Positions 60,781 to 64,000 of a stretch of 64,000 bases of DNA are shown here, piece after piece; position 1 is the first letter of the stretch; each line of letters opens with the position of its first letter. Under the pieces are notes generated by a model. The model was not told where the DNA came from. It made no database searches and saw nothing but the letters and a program-made list of their open reading frames with translations. The translations under genes were made by a program, and so were the position numbers. The DNA lies in the NCBI GenBank assembly GCA_016801845.1, contig CM028919.1, positions 10,924,501 through 10,988,500 on the forward strand, in the 5' to 3' direction. The stretch is from Polydactylus sextarius (taxonomy: Eukaryota; Chordata; Actinopteri; Polynemidae).

Positions 60781-63700
60781 TAGAAAACTGGGTCACAAGT
60801 GCAAGTCAAAGACTCGGTTACTACTTTCCTTTTACCATCAACAAGGTCAAAGCTGTGTGAAGCCAATGTGGCTTCACACTGTGTATTGGATGTTTCTAAC
60901 ACTGTTAAGACATTATGTAATTGACAAATACCAGGGAAGTGACTGTCTTCTGTCTTACGTAATCTACAGATCCCTCATGTTCAGACGTAAGGAAGGTGTT
61001 TGCCAATTTCATTAGAGCTGATTAACAAGATGAACAGCTGTGTCACAGAAAGCTTGCGGGTTGCTTACATTAGAGTATATCACATTAAAAATGGCCTAAC
61101 AGGTTTGAATTGCTTCATTTTTATTTTTTTCTCTTTATGCAGATGTATTTCTCTAAGGTAATTTCAAACTCATCCATAAATACATAACCTGGCCTTCTAG
61201 ATATTCAGTGTTATGGTAAATTGGAGTTTCTTACTTAGTAATTTGTTAAATCTGCAGGGAATAAAATGTCCTTTCTGTAAAACACCCCATGGCAAAACAC
61301 ATTTTATTTCACATGGTGATGGAACTCAAAGGGAACCAGGAACAGAAATTTGACAATTACTGTTTTGTTTTATGCTGTTTTTGTGTACCTATGCTTTACT
61401 TTATTCACCTTTGCATAAGGGACACATCTATGGCCCATTTATGCCCATACAAAGGACAAGCTAAACGAATATCAATTTGCATGTGGACCAGAAGAATCTG
61501 AAACAACTTCATGATACTTGTAGTCATGCAACAATAGCAAGCTATGGTGAAGAATTTAGCAGAACTAAGCCCGTTAAGAAGTAAATTACAAAACCGCTGT
61601 ACTGTCATGAAACATAGAGTCTCTGTCTGCGCAACAATATGCAGCTGACAGACTGATCAAAGGGGCTACACTGCTGACAACACAAAAGCTTGTCTTGAAT
61701 GTCAAGTAATGACGGCTGTTTTGCCTCGAGCCCCCAATACTCAGCAATCTTCTGTCGTCTAAAGTATGAGTCAGATCCAGTTTTATACCCATTGTATTCA
61801 GTGAATCGACACTTTAAAGGGTTGTTGGTGTAATATACAGTGATCCAAATAACTGACCCGCTCTGGGAGAGAATTAATACACCATTAAAGTTTTAAACGC
61901 CTGCCACTACCACTCATTGAGTGTTACTGTTAAGTGCAACACTCTACAAATGTGGCTATCGTCATTCCTGATCTAGAAGTGGATGCACTTGAAATTTATT
62001 CAAGGAGACAACGATATTGATTGATCATGTTAGGAGTTTCTTTCTGCCTCCTGGCAGGATTCAGTAACTGGGGCATAAAAAAAACAGTCACAGATGCAAA
62101 AATAGACCTATGACGACAACAATGTGTGCCAGTTTCTCATCTCAGACAGACGTCCTGCAGACACCCTCAAGAGTTTTTCTTTGGTGACATAAAAGCCCAG
62201 GGGTATTTTCACCCAGATCAGTACTTAACACTGAGGTCAGCTCTGCCTTCGAGGATAATGCCTCCTTCCAATGGTTTGTGACACAGAAAGTTGAGCACAC
62301 AGTTGGCTTTGTATTAAAGTGGTTTACCTCATGAAAACACTGTTGTTAAGCAGCTGACAAGAAAAATGGATGGTACCTCTTCAAATATGGAGGCACACTT
62401 GAACCAGAAAAGAGCACTTCAATGACAAATGCTTTTGTTACACAAGCCACAGCATTTGAATTTGAAGAAATCTCCATTTCTCAATTTCAAAAGTTATGGA
62501 AACCACAACAATGGGTCAAATAAAAGAGCTAACTTCAGTTCAGAAACAGGACAAATCATTATTGTCAGAACTGGATCACAGTATCCATCAGTTATCACTA
62601 CTTGCCATTCAGTTAGTTTTTTTTTTTTTTTCCAGTGAAACTTTGAAGAGAAAGCAGATGCCTCGAACTGTTATTGCCAAAAAGTGTGGACTTTTCTCTT
62701 GCCAAAGGAGAGTCAACACAAGTGTGGAGGAAGAAAAGCCACATTTTAACACTGAGCACAACGGGGGGGTGTCATGACGCAAAGCCCAACATCCTCTTAC
62801 TGGATAAACAGGTTTTTATTACTGGGGTTTAACCAACATGTACACACATGTACAGACACTCTCATAATAACCACCAGTTTAAAAAACTAGTAACCTAGTT
62901 AGGATAATGTTGAATGAATGTAAGGGAAATATGATACAACACAACATTATGTGACCTTTTACTTTAACCCTCTGATTCCTCGAGTCCCCTCTCCTGTTAA
63001 CAGATCATTAGACAGAATTTACATCAATAATCTAAAAAAAAAAAAAAAAAAAAAAGAAACATTATCATTAAAGGGGAAAACACCAAATCCACTTTTATAT
63101 CCACTTGTTCACCTGCTACACAAGTGTGTAAATGACTTAAGAACATTACTCTTATGAAGTTCTTGTCTTGTTCTCGCTGGTACAAGGATTAAGGAGCAGA
63201 ACGTATTTGTAATTTGTTCTGTAAACCTCTTAAATTCTGGAAAAGCAGTTTTTCACATTAATAAACACTTTTCTACCGAGAGAAATTAATCTACCTCGTC
63301 ACCACACAAAGTTATATGCGCATAAAAAGTTCCAACGTAACAAATCAAGCGTGCAAAAAAATAAGTATACTGTTGTACATCACACTTTTCTATTTCTTGC
63401 TGATTATATATCATTTATTCTTGAGCAAATGTTAGCTTTATACATATATCTAGTAGGAACACTGGGAGACAGAGTGAAAAAAAGTTGTTTGAAGTCAGCA
63501 ACGAAACAGTCAGCCCCGTTATCATAACTCAGAGGTGCCAATTCACAAAACACGAGGCATCTCATGAAAAGATACACCAGTCCACTGTAGGGTTACACAA
63601 CACGGCGCTGCTCCAGTCAGCCTGTCCTCACCTGACAGTTCAAGGTTAAAAAAAACTAAGGAGTGAGTGCTTATTTAACAAACTCCTATTCTAGAGAAAA

Positions 63701-64000
63701 CAAAAATCAGCAAAATGTTCGAAACTCAGCACAATGCTGAAATCAGCAACGTCTGATATTTATATTTTTCATTTAGTCTTCATGAATATATAGTTTGCAG
63801 ACACATTATCATAATACTCAAGGGTGAAGGAGTCATTCCCTTTGTGGTTTGGCCCGGTTGCACGTTATGTACATATGTAAATGTGTTTTTGTTTGCATGC
63901 GTGTCTTTGAGATTTCAGGCGGCAGGACGGCGGACAATAAGTGGAAGTGTTCTCCGTCCACTGCAGTGTTTAATTGGTCAAACAGACCGATGTGAGCGAG

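Noticed and set aside
62429..62777. ORFs of 69 and 93 codons near the right end
   Set aside because: Interrupted by a T-tract, with no family resemblance and no start or splice context for a gene.
63900..64000. GC-richer end of the window as a possible asap2 first exon or promoter
   Set aside because: No frame here resembles the expected ASAP2 N-terminus and no donor fits the phase-0 junction before exon 47877-47949.

Overview
The window is vertebrate nuclear DNA, almost certainly from a ray-finned fish. It has split genes with GT-AG introns, very long CA/TG microsatellites and degenerate interspersed repeats of teleost type. The protein-coding content is a compact syntenic block. Read from the high-coordinate end, it runs asap2, itgb1bp1, cpsf3, dnajc30, iah1. 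Order and orientation match the mammalian ASAP2-ITGB1BP1-CPSF3-IAH1 neighbourhood (established knowledge), except for an intronless dnajc30 between cpsf3 and iah1. I found no bacterial, CRISPR, rRNA or tRNA features.

Left part (1-13.5 kb): iah1 (minus, 6 coding exons, complete CDS) is head-to-head with dnajc30 (plus, single exon). dnajc30 is tail-to-tail with cpsf3 (minus, 18 coding exons, complete), and their poly(A) signals are only about 50 bp apart. cpsf3 is head-to-head with itgb1bp1 (plus, 6 coding exons, complete). Both head-to-head intervals carry an ETS-type ACTTCCGG motif and look like shared promoters. I traced exon boundaries by hand. Splice phases are consistent throughout, giving predicted products of 241 aa (IAH1), 334 aa (DNAJC30), 690 aa (CPSF3) and 198 aa (ITGB1BP1).

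Right part (13.5-64 kb): one large gene, asap2 (minus), fills the rest. 27 coding exons lie between 15,721 and 47,949 and encode 936 residues: BAR, PH, ArfGAP, ankyrin, proline-rich and SH3 regions. The first coding exon, with about 40 N-terminal residues expected from family knowledge, was not found and should lie beyond 64,000. So 47,950-64,000 is intron 1. The introns hold three copies of a foldback teleost repeat, a dead LINE reverse-transcriptase fragment, a smaller inverted-repeat element, a 20-bp tandem triplication and several very long CA/TG tracts.

Functionally the genes are unrelated: ester hydrolysis, a mitochondrial J-protein, the pre-mRNA cleavage nuclease, an integrin/CCM adaptor and an Arf GTPase-activating protein. 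Their grouping is ancestral synteny, not an operon. No novel multi-gene system is visible. The most distinctive observations are UG or CA dinucleotide tracts right next to splice sites, at four asap2 exons and one itgb1bp1 exon. Also notable are the odd position and long N-terminus of dnajc30 and the foldback repeats.
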